Notes: generated by a model from the sequence alone, not told the origin. Shown: positions 7,449-14,721, numbered from the stretch's first letter. The stretch is 16,740 nucleotides of DNA from CAYHXN01 sp964373675 (GCA_964373675.1 CAYJVO010000014.1:1-16740); one strand, 5' to 3'. Numbers and translations: made by a program.

Positions 7449-7467
7449 CACGATGTGAGGTATCGTG
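7449..7467 (+). promoter_or_regulatory. Short dyad in the leader of the fibre-like gene
   Basis: CACGAT (7449-7454) and ATCGTG (7462-7467) flank a 7-nt spacer. It could be an operator half-site pair or an RNA hairpin in a 5' leader. No T-run follows, so it is not a typical terminator. Confidence 0.35.
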
Positions 7468-7506
7468 TGTTAAGGTCAGATTTAAATTTTTTAAAAAATA
7501 AAAACT

Positions 7507-8448
7507 ATGAGTTTCATCGTTTTTCGTAAACGGCAGTTAATCACTTTTGCCGTCTCAGTCGTTTTATCAGTTTTCTTGGTCGCTTTAATGACTTTCGGTG
7601 CTACTTTTGTAGACACTGACAGCGTTGGTATTGCCACTTCTTCGCCTGGCGGCGCCCTTGGCGTAAAAGGCGTAGCTTTGGTTGACGACTTTTTGCTGGC
7701 TAATTATGTTACAGCAACATCCAGCGGTTCTATATTGCAATGGGGAAATGGTGATGCCACTTCTACAACTTACGCAGTCGGCGTCGGCGGTTTTGGCAGC
7801 GTGAAAGGAAATTGGAATGTTGATGCATCATCTACTGTTTCATCCTTAATTGCTACTAATACCTTAAGCGTTGGCAGCTCCAGCCCTGACAGCGCTCAAT
7901 TTGCCGTGGTAGGCGATAGCGTTTTTGGAGGAAGATTGGGTATTACCGATCTAATTGATGTTCAGGGTACTGCTACTTCTACATTTGATGGAGGAGTAGA
8001 TGTAAGACTCAATGGCGGCCTCTCTTCGGCAGTTGGTTTAACTGTTACTGGCGGTCATATTGAATCTTCAGGTAAAGTTGTCAGTACGGCGGCAGCCACT
8101 TCAAGCTTTACCGGAGGAGTCTTGTTTGACACCGATAGTTTAGTCGTTGATTCTTCTGGTAGCCGTGTTGGTATTGGTACCACTACTTGGCCCACAGTTA
8201 TGGGTGGAGGAAATGTTAATTCTAGTGAAACAGTATACATCTCCACTGGTCCCGGTACTGCCTCTACTACTTTATTCCTTGCAGGTGGCGCAAGCGTTGG
8301 TTCGGCAATCATTTTAACTTCCACTGACGGTCAGGGTTGTATCGCCATCATGGCTACGGTTGGCAGCATTGATGAAGCTGCGGATGCCACAACGCCTGTC
8401 TTGTCTGTTACGTCTGTACCTTGTCCAAGAGCAGGCGCGGGTGAATAA
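7507..8448 (+). CDS. Exported Ser/Thr/Gly-rich fibre-like surface protein
   Basis: This 313-residue protein starts with a basic segment (FRKRQ) and one hydrophobic helix (about residues 10-33) that should act as a signal peptide or membrane anchor. The rest is low in charge and rich in Ser, Thr, Gly, Val and Ala. Loose repeats of the form S-VGI-T--P---L-V-G recur: SVGIATSSPGGALGVKG (38-54), LSVGSSSPDSAQFAVVGD and SRVGIGTTTWPTVMGGG. Such units are seen in beta-rich fibres, such as phage tail-fibre or trimeric surface proteins, and I associate them with abundant exported proteins of Parcubacteria-type genomes. Two cysteines near the C-terminus (in GQGCIAIM and SVPCPRAG) could form a disulfide. 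No enzyme motif is visible. It may be an adhesin, S-layer-like or pilus-like structural protein, possibly glycosylated. The next gene follows after 22 nt and is probably co-transcribed. Confidence 0.6.
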   Translation: MSFIVFRKRQLITFAVSVVLSVFLVALMTFGATFVDTDSVGIATSSPGGALGVKGVALVDDFLLANYVTATSSGSILQWGNGDATSTTYAVGVGGFGSVKGNWNVDASSTVSSLIATNTLSVGSSSPDSAQFAVVGDSVFGGRLGITDLIDVQGTATSTFDGGVDVRLNGGLSSAVGLTVTGGHIESSGKVVSTAAATSSFTGGVLFDTDSLVVDSSGSRVGIGTTTWPTVMGGGNVNSSETVYISTGPGTASTTLFLAGGASVGSAIILTSTDGQGCIAIMATVGSIDEAADATTPVLSVTSVPCPRAGAGE

Positions 8449-8470
8449 TAACCACTTAACATAATCTATT

Positions 8471-9697
8471 ATGTTCAAGAAAGTTCTTACAACTTTAATT
8501 CTTTCTGTTATCGCGCCCTCTTTGGTATTAGCGGCTTTTGACGATGTTCAGTTGGGTACTGGCACTACTTTGGTCATGGCTGTTGGCGGCAGTAATTTGG
8601 AGTTTACTGTTACCAATGGTAATTTGGAGACCCTAAGAGTAGATGGCGGCGGCTTTACTATTGGGTTGGCCGTTAATTCCACTCTTACTGTTACTTCCAG
8701 CGATCGGACGACATACAATTATGGAAGTGCGTCGGGAGTTACTACCGAGTATACTTGCGGGAGCAGTTCATCAATTCTTTCACTAAGCTCCCAAACCGGC
8801 AGCGGCACAATGAGTTTTACCCCGACCGGAACTGTTTGCACTACTAGTTCTCCGTCCGGTAGCGGTGGAGGTGGAGCGGCTGCTCCTTCTGCGCCGAGCG
8901 TGGCGCCAGCGCCAGCTCCAGCTCCAGCGCCCGCACCTGCTCTGGCGTCACAGCCTGCTGCTGTTATAGCAGCAGTTCAGCCCCCGGCATCGACAGTTGC
9001 TAAGCCATCGCCAGTTGCTCAAGTAGTTTCTCCAGTCTTTAACCAAGATTTGCAGCGCGGAGCGCGAAATGATGATGTAAAGCGGCTGCAGCAGCTTCTG
9101 GCGCAAGATAAAGATATTTATCCTGAAGGATCGGTGACTGGATTTTTTGGTCCGGCAACCGAAAGGGCCGTAAAGAAATTTCAAGCAAAACATGGTTTGC
9201 CGCAAGCAGGCCGCGTTGGTCCTCAAACTAGAGCTAAATTAGACGCAGTATTTGCAGCACCGGCTCCGACTCCGTCTGCGCCGGCTCCAGCCGTTGCGCC
9301 AGCGCCGCAGCCGTCGCCCGCTGCTGTTTCAGCAGTCTTCACCAGCGGTCTTAGTAAAGGAATGAGCAATAATGATGTGAAGCGTCTACAGCAATTATTG
9401 GCTACTGACTCTGAGGTTTATCCTGAAGCAAATATTTCTGGATACTACGGCAATTTAACCGAAAAAGCAGTGCAGAGATTTCAGAAGAAATATGGCCTTG
9501 CTTCTGAAGGCGATCCCGGTTTTGGCTCTGTAGGTCCCAAGACCCGAACTAAACTGCAAGAAGTTTTTGGCGGCCAGCAGCAATCGGCGCCAGCCCCCGC
9601 TCCTTCAGCAGATGAAGCGGCTCAGAAAAAAGCACTTCAGCAGCAATTAAATGACTTGCAAAAGCAGCTGCAGGATATGTTGAAGACGACGCAGTAG
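8471..9697 (+). CDS. Secreted protein with two peptidoglycan-binding domains
   Basis: This 408-residue exported protein has a classic signal peptide (MFKKVLTTLILSVIAPSLVLA, likely cut near residue 21). A beta-rich domain follows (22-125) with two cysteines, C96 and C123, that could pair. Next come a Ser/Gly/Pro-Ala linker (127-185), two copies of a PG_binding_1 domain (about 188-261 and 288-366), and a Gln/Lys-rich amphipathic helix (382-406) that may form a coiled coil. The two copies share FxxxLxxGxxNxDVKRLQQLLAxDxxxYPE, the FG/YG---E-AV--FQ-K-GL signature and VGPxTRxKL. The Pro-Ala linkers suit passage through or spacing within the cell wall. The role is probably to anchor something, perhaps via the N-terminal domain or coiled coil, to peptidoglycan. 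CATAAT (8460-8465), 5 nt before the ATG, could be a weak -10 box. Confidence 0.8.
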   Translation: MFKKVLTTLILSVIAPSLVLAAFDDVQLGTGTTLVMAVGGSNLEFTVTNGNLETLRVDGGGFTIGLAVNSTLTVTSSDRTTYNYGSASGVTTEYTCGSSSSILSLSSQTGSGTMSFTPTGTVCTTSSPSGSGGGGAAAPSAPSVAPAPAPAPAPAPALASQPAAVIAAVQPPASTVAKPSPVAQVVSPVFNQDLQRGARNDDVKRLQQLLAQDKDIYPEGSVTGFFGPATERAVKKFQAKHGLPQAGRVGPQTRAKLDAVFAAPAPTPSAPAPAVAPAPQPSPAAVSAVFTSGLSKGMSNNDVKRLQQLLATDSEVYPEANISGYYGNLTEKAVQRFQKKYGLASEGDPGFGSVGPKTRTKLQEVFGGQQQSAPAPAPSADEAAQKKALQQQLNDLQKQLQDMLKTTQ

Positions 9698-9700
9698 CGA

Positions 9701-9729
9701 TTGCCGACGAGATGGATCAATGATAAAAT
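9701..9729 (+). promoter_or_regulatory. Promoter giving a leaderless nucleotidyltransferase message
   Basis: TTGCCG (9701-9706) lies 17 nt before TAAAAT (9724-9729). The -10 is preceded directly by TGA, which matches an extended TGn element. The ATG at 9737 is only 7 nt past the -10, so transcription should begin at or next to the start codon. Confidence 0.6.
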
Positions 9730-9754
9730 AACTCCCATGAAGGGAGTTATTTTA
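9724..9754 (+). terminator. Terminator-like hairpin with the next gene's ATG in its loop
   Basis: A 13-bp perfect stem (9724-9736 with 9742-9754) closes a 5-nt loop ATGAA whose first three bases are the start codon of the nucleotidyltransferase gene. The arms end in A-rich and T-rich stretches (AAAATAACTCCC/GGGAGTTATTTT), typical of a bidirectional intrinsic terminator. The left arm also contains the -10 box of the downstream gene. Read-through RNA from the upstream gene would fold here. A leaderless transcript starting at the ATG would lack the left arm and stay open. Confidence 0.6.
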
Positions 9755-10438
9755 GCTGGTGGGTTAGGAACGCGGCTTCGGCCGGTAACTTTGGAGACCC
9801 CGAAGCCGCTTTTAACTGTAAGAAGAAAACCGATTCTTAATCATTTGTTGGAGTTTTTTCAGAACCGCGGTATTAGAAAATCATTTTTGCTTGTTAACAA
9901 TAATCATAAAGACGATTATCTATGGTGGAAGCGCCGATATAAAAATGACCTGCCGAAAAATTTAAAAATTTATGTTGAGCCCGAACCATTAGGCACTTTC
10001 GGCGGTTTAAAGTATTTACAAAAGGAATTAAAAGCAACTTTTATTTTATCAAATGGCGATGAGCTGAAGGATTTTGATTTGTCGCGATTGGTAGAATTTC
10101 ATAAAAAGCATCCTTGCCGGCCGCTGGCGACTATCGCTTTGGTGCAGGTACCGAACCCCTCTGATTACGGAGTACCGGTGATGGTAGCTACTGCTATTAA
10201 GACTTTTTTGGAAAAACCCAAAAACCCTCTCTCAAATTACATTTCGTCCGGACTTTACGTTCTTGAACCAGAGGTCTTTGACTACGCTGATTTTAATAAA
10301 GGATTTTTAATGATTGAGAAAGACATCTTTCCCAAACTGGCGAAAGCGGGGAAGCTTGTGGGCTACAAGGTAAAAAATGGCCGCTGGTTTGACTGCGGAA
10401 CTTTTACAAGATGGGAAAAGGCGATTAAAGAGTGGTGA
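9737..10438 (+). CDS. Sugar-1-phosphate nucleotidyltransferase
   Basis: This 233-residue enzyme joins a sugar-1-phosphate to an NTP to form a nucleotide sugar and pyrophosphate, supplying donors for the glycan pathway. The N-terminal nucleotide-binding signature is exact: MKGVILAGGLGTRLRPVTLE followed by TPKPLLTV. Further family features are EPLGTFGGLK, the metal-binding region FILSNGDE, and FLEKPKNPLSNYISSGLYVLEP. It ends after the Rossmann-like core with no left-handed beta-helix domain, so it is a single-domain member. The base preferred (UTP, dTTP, GTP or CTP) cannot be told from this. I chose ATG 9737 over the in-frame TTG at 9701 because the family begins exactly at MKGVILAGG and a promoter ends 7 nt upstream. 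It is not the CMP-sialate synthetase type, so it does not obviously serve the NeuB product. Its 3' end overlaps the opposing flippase gene by 14 nt. Confidence 0.86.
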   Translation: MKGVILAGGLGTRLRPVTLETPKPLLTVRRKPILNHLLEFFQNRGIRKSFLLVNNNHKDDYLWWKRRYKNDLPKNLKIYVEPEPLGTFGGLKYLQKELKATFILSNGDELKDFDLSRLVEFHKKHPCRPLATIALVQVPNPSDYGVPVMVATAIKTFLEKPKNPLSNYISSGLYVLEPEVFDYADFNKGFLMIEKDIFPKLAKAGKLVGYKVKNGRWFDCGTFTRWEKAIKEW

Positions 10439-11699
10439 TTTTTTTCATTTTGTGCCAAATCAAAGCATTGGTAAGGAGTTGAGTAAAGACAGTAGAGATA
10501 GCAGCTCCTTCAATTCCGAGCGGCGGAATTAAAAGAAGATTGAAGAAAATATTCCCAAAAACCGCAGCAGCGACAAAGGCGATAAATGATTTTTGGTGGT
10601 CATAGGCGAAAATGGCATTACCGATGAGGGTAGATGGATAAACGATAAGAATCGTCACCATCAGTATTTGAAAAGTTAGAATCGCTGGCGCATATTCAGC
10701 GCCAAAAAGGACGTTTATAATAAAGCTTGGAAAGAGAATGCCGACCAGAGCGATGGGCAGGGAAGCCAAAATAACCAGCCGGATATATTTTCCCAAAATT
10801 TGCTTTGTTTTGCCTAAGTCAGTTTTGGCAAGCCGCGCCATAATCGGAAATATGCTGGTGGCAAGCAGGGTCGGCAAAACATAAAGCAGTTGAATTGGTT
10901 TTTGGGCGGCAGAATAGTAACCAACTTCGGTCGGAGAACGGAGCCAGCCAAGCATAATAATGTCGGTATTGAGCATGATTGCGCCCATCAGACCCATCAA
11001 ACCAAACGGCCAAGCAGTGGCAAGAATTGGTTTTACCAGCGACTTATTAAAATGCGAAAAGATGTTTTTAAAACTGTCTTTTAAAATAACGGAGATAGCA
11101 ACTAAGCCAAGGCCGCTGCCGGCGGCATAAGCCAAGGCAAGCGAAGCGCTGGTCGGCTGGATACTCAAGAATAAAAATCCTAAAACGACTATCGCCAGAT
11201 TCGTGAATATTTGGACCCCCGCTTCTATTTGCATTTTTTCCAAGGCGCGGGTAATCGCTGATCCAAGGTCGCGGAGCGTATCAAAAGCAAAAACGAAAAT
11301 AAGGATCGGCATAATCGCCGCCGCTTCTTCAATTTTAGTGAGGTACGGGAAAGAAGAAATGACGCCAACAATTAATAAAGTCAAAAGGCCTAATTTTGTA
11401 AAAAAGGCAGTAGAAAGATATTGATTTTTGAGTTCTGGATTGCGGGCAGTTTCTTTGGTAATGAGCGCGTTGATGCCGATATCAGAGAAAATGGTAAGGA
11501 AGGCGGCAATCCCCAGGGCATAAGAAAAAGCTCCCCAGCTGGTGGCGCCAAGAATCCTGGCGGCATAAATTACTATCGCTGCTCTAAGCAGCCGGCTCGT
11601 CATCTGTCCGAAAAACAGCCAAAAAGTGTTTTTAGCGACTATTTGTCCGCTAGTTTTGTTGGTCAGCAGCCAGTCCTTGATTTTTCTTATAAAAAACAT
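10425..11699 (-). CDS. Wzx-type polysaccharide flippase
   Basis: This 424-residue integral membrane protein belongs to the MOP/MVF superfamily of oligosaccharide flippases, which move undecaprenyl-linked glycan repeat units across the membrane. The protein is almost entirely hydrophobic with short charged loops, consistent with 12 or more helices. The N-terminal start is characteristic (NTFWLFFGQMTSRLLRAAIVIYAARILGA-TSWGAFSYA), as is the later LRSPTEVGYYSAAQKPIQLLYVLPT segment. GIEGAAISTVFTQLL near the end also matches the family. It starts at ATG (complement of 11697-11699). It lies head-to-head with the epimerase gene across 26 nt and tail-to-tail with the nucleotidyltransferase gene, overlapping it at 10425-10438. 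With the sugar-phosphate transferase and the O-antigen ligase-like protein it makes a Wzx/Wzy-type assembly line. Substrate specificity cannot be predicted. Confidence 0.85.
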   Translation of the reverse strand: MFFIRKIKDWLLTNKTSGQIVAKNTFWLFFGQMTSRLLRAAIVIYAARILGATSWGAFSYALGIAAFLTIFSDIGINALITKETARNPELKNQYLSTAFFTKLGLLTLLIVGVISSFPYLTKIEEAAAIMPILIFVFAFDTLRDLGSAITRALEKMQIEAGVQIFTNLAIVVLGFLFLSIQPTSASLALAYAAGSGLGLVAISVILKDSFKNIFSHFNKSLVKPILATAWPFGLMGLMGAIMLNTDIIMLGWLRSPTEVGYYSAAQKPIQLLYVLPTLLATSIFPIMARLAKTDLGKTKQILGKYIRLVILASLPIALVGILFPSFIINVLFGAEYAPAILTFQILMVTILIVYPSTLIGNAIFAYDHQKSFIAFVAAAVFGNIFFNLLLIPPLGIEGAAISTVFTQLLTNALIWHKMKKITTL

Positions 11700-11709
11700 A
11701 TAGTCTTAT

Positions 11710-11717
11710 ACTATACT
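11710..11717. promoter_or_regulatory. Divergent overlapping -10 boxes of the flippase and epimerase genes
   Basis: On the plus strand TATACT (11712-11717) ends 8 nt before the ATG at 11726. On the minus strand TATAGT (11715 to 11710) ends 10 nt before the ATG at 11699. The two -10 boxes overlap by four bases within a 26-nt intergenic space, and both would give leaderless or nearly leaderless messages. No good -35 element is seen for either. Confidence 0.5.
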
Positions 11718-11725
11718 AATTGTTT

Positions 11726-12694
11726 ATGGGAAAATACATTGTTACTGGCGGAGCCGGATTTATCGGTTCTCATATCGTTGACGCGTTAATCGCGGCCGGC
11801 CATAAAGCAGTAATAATAGACAATTTAGACAGCGGAAAGAAGGAAAATATTAACCCTGAAGCCGATTTTCATTTGGTAGATATCCGTGATTACGAGAAGA
11901 TAGACCCGCTGTTTAAGGAAGTAGATGGAGTTTTCCATACAGCGGCGCTGGCAAGGATTCAATCTTCTTTTAAGAACCCAGATTTATATTTTCAAGTAAA
12001 TGCAGTCGGCACTCGCAATGTTTTGGCGCTGGCCAAGAAACATGGCGTTCGGCGAGTGGTCTATTCCGCTTCTTCTTCAGCTTACGGTCCAGATGTTGTT
12101 TTGCCGCTGAAAGAAGATTATAAAGTTTTATCCCAAGCTCTGCATCCTTATGGATCAACAAAGCGAATGGGTGAGATGCTGATGCGGGATATGGGAAAAA
12201 TAACCGGCGGTCCGGAAACGGTTTGCCTTCGTTATTTTAATGTTTACGGCCCACGCCAAAATACCGCTTTGGATGGTCCTTACCCGACTGTTATCGGCAT
12301 ATTTGCAGATTTTGTGAAACAAGGTAAATCTTTGCCAATTGTCCCAGACGGATACCAAAGCCGCGATTTTACTTGGGTGGACGATGTGGTAAGGGCTAAT
12401 CTTTTAGCAATGCGTTCGCCAAAAGTCGGCAGCGCAGAAATTATTAATATTGGCACCGGCAGAAAGTATACCATTTGGGATGTGGCAAAGATGATGGCCG
12501 GGGTTCCCACGGATTCCCATCACGATGAGTTATTAGTAAAAGGAACTTGCGTGATGGCGCCGCCGCGGCAAGGCGAAGTTAAAGAGACTTTGGCGGATAT
12601 CAGCAAAGCAAAAGAACTTTTGGGATGGGAACCAACAGTGACCATGGAGGAAGGATTGAGGGCTCTACTTCAGCATCACAAAAAAGAGTTTTAA
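11726..12694 (+). CDS. GalE-type NAD-dependent nucleotide-sugar epimerase/dehydratase
   Basis: This 322-residue extended SDR enzyme would interconvert nucleotide sugars, for example by C4 epimerisation, in the cytoplasm. The NAD-binding motif GGAGFIG lies at residues 8-14, followed by an acidic end of beta-2 (DNLDSGK). The catalytic set is present: serines in YSASSSAYG (113-121) and Y142/K146 in HPYGSTKRMGE. Also visible are the substrate-loop elements RYFNVYGPRQ and the downstream SRDFTWVDDVVRA. These match UDP-glucose 4-epimerase and related WbpP/RmlB-like enzymes; the exact sugar is uncertain. ATG 11726 is preferred to the in-frame TTG at 11720 because it starts directly at MGKYIVTGGAG and is 8 nt past a -10 box. 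The last 30 nt overlap the 3' end of the opposing sugar transferase gene (12665-12694). Confidence 0.85.
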   Translation: MGKYIVTGGAGFIGSHIVDALIAAGHKAVIIDNLDSGKKENINPEADFHLVDIRDYEKIDPLFKEVDGVFHTAALARIQSSFKNPDLYFQVNAVGTRNVLALAKKHGVRRVVYSASSSAYGPDVVLPLKEDYKVLSQALHPYGSTKRMGEMLMRDMGKITGGPETVCLRYFNVYGPRQNTALDGPYPTVIGIFADFVKQGKSLPIVPDGYQSRDFTWVDDVVRANLLAMRSPKVGSAEIINIGTGRKYTIWDVAKMMAGVPTDSHHDELLVKGTCVMAPPRQGEVKETLADISKAKELLGWEPTVTMEEGLRALLQHHKKEF

Positions 12695-14005
12695 TGTTTT
12701 TATAAGAATGATGACGTCCAAGATCAGCGAGCGATTCTTAAGATAGTAAAGATCATATTGGAGTTTTTCAAATGTGTCTTCCGCGGAGGCGCCATAGCGG
12801 TAGTTAATTTGCGCCCAGCCAGTAATGCCCGGCCGGACCACGTGGCGCAATTCGTAGAAAGGAACTTCCTTTTTTAGTCTGATAACGAATTCCGGTCGCT
12901 CTGGCCTTGGACCAACTAACGAGAGTTCTCCTTTGAGAATGTTTAATAGTTGGGGCAGTTCATCAAGATGGGTGCGGCGGAGGAGCGCGCCAAGCGGTGT
13001 TGAACGTTTATCTTTGCCAACCGGCGTGGCGAATTGCGGTCCGTTTTTTTCGGCATCAACAACCATGGTTCGGAATTTATATATCGTAAATTCTGATTCG
13101 CCACGGCCAACCCGTTTCTGTTTGTAAATAATTGGCCCGCGGGAAGTTAGTCCGGTTAAAAGGCCAACCGCCCCAATTAGCGGTAGAAACAAAATACCTA
13201 AAAGAATCGCGAGAATTCTTTCAATCGGCCGTTTGAAAAACTCATAAATTTTATGGCTTTTTGCCAGATTTTCCAAGAACCAAACTTCTTCCAGCTCGGC
13301 TAACGGAACTTTTAAAAATACTTTTTCGTAAAGCTCAGCAAGGTCCACTACTTCTATACCTAAAACTAAATTTTTATAAATTAGTCGGGCCGCCTTTGAA
13401 CTTTTTTTGATATGGGCCGGAACGACGATGAGATTAATTTCGTTGGCTAGAATAATTTGGGATAAATGTTCAAATTCTTTGTCTTGCAGGCCTTCTTTCA
13501 TCCAAAACTTAACCTCATATCCGAATTGCGGGTTATTGGCGATTTGATTTACTAATTCCTCGGTAGTTTTGTTGTAGCCAACCAATAGTATTTTATTAAT
13601 CGGTCGTCCGGCAGTAAGAAAATTGTTATAAGTAATTCTCCAAATGTAGAGCGCTAAGCTAAAGAAGATTAATAAAATAAAAAGATTAGTTTTGGGGGTA
13701 ATGCCAAAAGCAGGTATTAGATAAAAAAGAATGATTGCCAATGTTCCGCAGACCGTCAATGAAGAAAAAAAGATTTTGAAAAAATCCGGAGTATTTTTAA
13801 GGTTTTTGGGATCATACAGGCCAACGATGTAAAAAATAATCAGCCAAAAACCAAAAATAACAGTAAAGGGCAAAAAATGGAGGTCCCAAAATTTTTTTGA
13901 AAAGTCGCCGTAGCGAAGCAAAAGGGTGAGAAGCAGCGATAGGTAAAAGATGGCGGCATCTCCGGCAAGAAGGAGCAGCTGTTTTAGTTTGACAAGCGCA
14001 TTCAT
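12665..14005 (-). CDS. Polyprenyl-phosphate sugar-1-phosphate transferase (initiating glycosyltransferase)
   Basis: This 446-residue membrane enzyme starts glycan synthesis by moving a sugar-1-phosphate from a nucleotide sugar to undecaprenyl phosphate (WbaP/WcaJ/EpsL-like polyisoprenyl-phosphate hexose-1-phosphate transferase). Four or five N-terminal helices (about 8-125) precede a Rossmann-like region (about 137-245, starting INKILLVGYNKTTEELVN). The catalytic bacterial sugar transferase domain covers about 250-446. Its motifs are IYKQKRVGRGESEFTIYKFRTM (293-314), the THLDELPQLLNILKGELSLVGPRP stretch (345-368) and RPGITGWAQINYRYG (391-405). All expected core residues are there (KFRTM, DELPQ, GPRPE). 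It is divergent from the DsbA-like gene with overlapping -10 boxes, and its 3' end overlaps the epimerase gene by 30 nt. The sugar transferred may be the product of the adjacent epimerase (inference). Confidence 0.9.
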   Translation of the reverse strand: MNALVKLKQLLLLAGDAAIFYLSLLLTLLLRYGDFSKKFWDLHFLPFTVIFGFWLIIFYIVGLYDPKNLKNTPDFFKIFFSSLTVCGTLAIILFYLIPAFGITPKTNLFILLIFFSLALYIWRITYNNFLTAGRPINKILLVGYNKTTEELVNQIANNPQFGYEVKFWMKEGLQDKEFEHLSQIILANEINLIVVPAHIKKSSKAARLIYKNLVLGIEVVDLAELYEKVFLKVPLAELEEVWFLENLAKSHKIYEFFKRPIERILAILLGILFLPLIGAVGLLTGLTSRGPIIYKQKRVGRGESEFTIYKFRTMVVDAEKNGPQFATPVGKDKRSTPLGALLRRTHLDELPQLLNILKGELSLVGPRPERPEFVIRLKKEVPFYELRHVVRPGITGWAQINYRYGASAEDTFEKLQYDLYYLKNRSLILDVIILIKTLKLFFVMLK

Positions 14006-14019
14006 GCTCTTATAGTATA
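13989..14019. promoter_or_regulatory. Divergent promoter for the sugar transferase and DsbA-like genes
   Basis: On the plus strand TTGACA (13989-13994) is spaced 16 nt from TATAGT (14011-14016), which is 9 nt before the ATG at 14026. The consensus -35 lies inside the first codons of the minus-strand gene. On the minus strand TATACT (14019 to 14014) is 8 nt from that gene's ATG (14005-14003), with a possible TTGATT (14040 to 14035) 15 nt further up. The two -10 boxes overlap by three bases. Confidence 0.65.
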
Positions 14020-14025
14020 GGTAAT

Positions 14026-14721
14026 ATGGATGAAAATCAAAAGCCGGAAAGACGCGATCGTTTTTTGCCTTTGAGCATCATAGTAGCTGCAGTTTTGATC
14101 GCCGGGGCGGTTATTTATAGTGCTGGTCGGGGAGAATTAACCAAAGAAACCGCTGACTTGGCTGATTCGGCAGGAGGTTTAACGGATTTAATTGATGACG
14201 ATGTTATTTTAGGCGATCCGAAGGCTCCAATAACGGTAGTGGAATTCGGCGATTATCAGTGCCCTTTTTGCGGGAAATTTTTTAGCCAGACCGAACCTCA
14301 ATTACGGGAAGATTATGTAAAAACTGGCAAAGCTAAATTCGTCTATCGCGATTTTGCCTTTTTGGGACCGGAGTCGCAGATGGCGGCTTTGGCTTCGCAA
14401 TGCGCCGCAGAGCAGGGAAAATTTTGGGAATACCACGATAAGTTATTTGAGACGGAAATTGCCGATGGCAGAGAAAACAACGGCAACCTGTCTTCTATAT
14501 TTTTGAAATCGCTGGCGGGTCGGTTGGGCTTGAACCAACAGCAATTTGATAAATGTTTGGATAGCCAAAAGTATTTGGCGGAAATTGAAAAGGATTATGA
14601 AGACGGCCGGATAAATGGAGTGGGCGGCACGCCGACAACTTTCGTGAATGGGCAGTCGGTTTCCGGAGCCCAGCCGTATTCAGTTTTCAAAGCGGCTATT
14701 GACAAAGAGCTTGCTAAGTAA
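14026..14721 (+). CDS. Membrane-anchored DsbA/thioredoxin-fold thiol oxidoreductase
   Basis: This 231-residue protein has a short cytoplasmic N-terminus, one hydrophobic helix (about 13-32) that anchors or exports it, and a thioredoxin-fold domain outside the membrane (about 55-231). The active site is CPFC at residues 79-82 in VVEFGDYQCPFCGKF, the typical motif of DsbA_2/DsbG-like proteins. The cis-proline loop is VGGTPTTFVNG (P203). A helical insertion lies between them (QMAALASQCAAEQGKFWEYHDKLF). It would form or rearrange disulfides in exported proteins. Two nearby exported proteins have suitable cysteine pairs (near the end of the fibre-like protein and at C96/C123 of the peptidoglycan-binding one). 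No DsbB or VKOR partner is encoded in the window, so how it is re-oxidised is unknown. A hairpin terminator follows. Confidence 0.85.
   Translation: MDENQKPERRDRFLPLSIIVAAVLIAGAVIYSAGRGELTKETADLADSAGGLTDLIDDDVILGDPKAPITVVEFGDYQCPFCGKFFSQTEPQLREDYVKTGKAKFVYRDFAFLGPESQMAALASQCAAEQGKFWEYHDKLFETEIADGRENNGNLSSIFLKSLAGRLGLNQQQFDKCLDSQKYLAEIEKDYEDGRINGVGGTPTTFVNGQSVSGAQPYSVFKAAIDKELAK

Noticed and set aside
9701..9736. TTG start for the nucleotidyltransferase
   Set aside because: TTG 9701 is the first base of the likely -35 element. The conserved protein begins exactly at ATG 9737.
10436..10438. UGA recoded as glycine, as in some candidate phyla
   Set aside because: TGA ends the nucleotidyltransferase at the expected length, and no long gene contains in-frame TGA, so the standard bacterial code fits.
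11720..11725. TTG start for the epimerase
   Set aside because: ATG 11726 directly precedes the conserved Rossmann strand and fits the 8-nt distance from the -10 box.
13061..13074. AACCATGGTT palindrome resembling the CCATGG centre of the large palindromes
   Set aside because: It is only 10 bp long, lies inside the sugar transferase coding sequence and lacks the TTATAA and TCTTTCC parts, so it is most likely chance.
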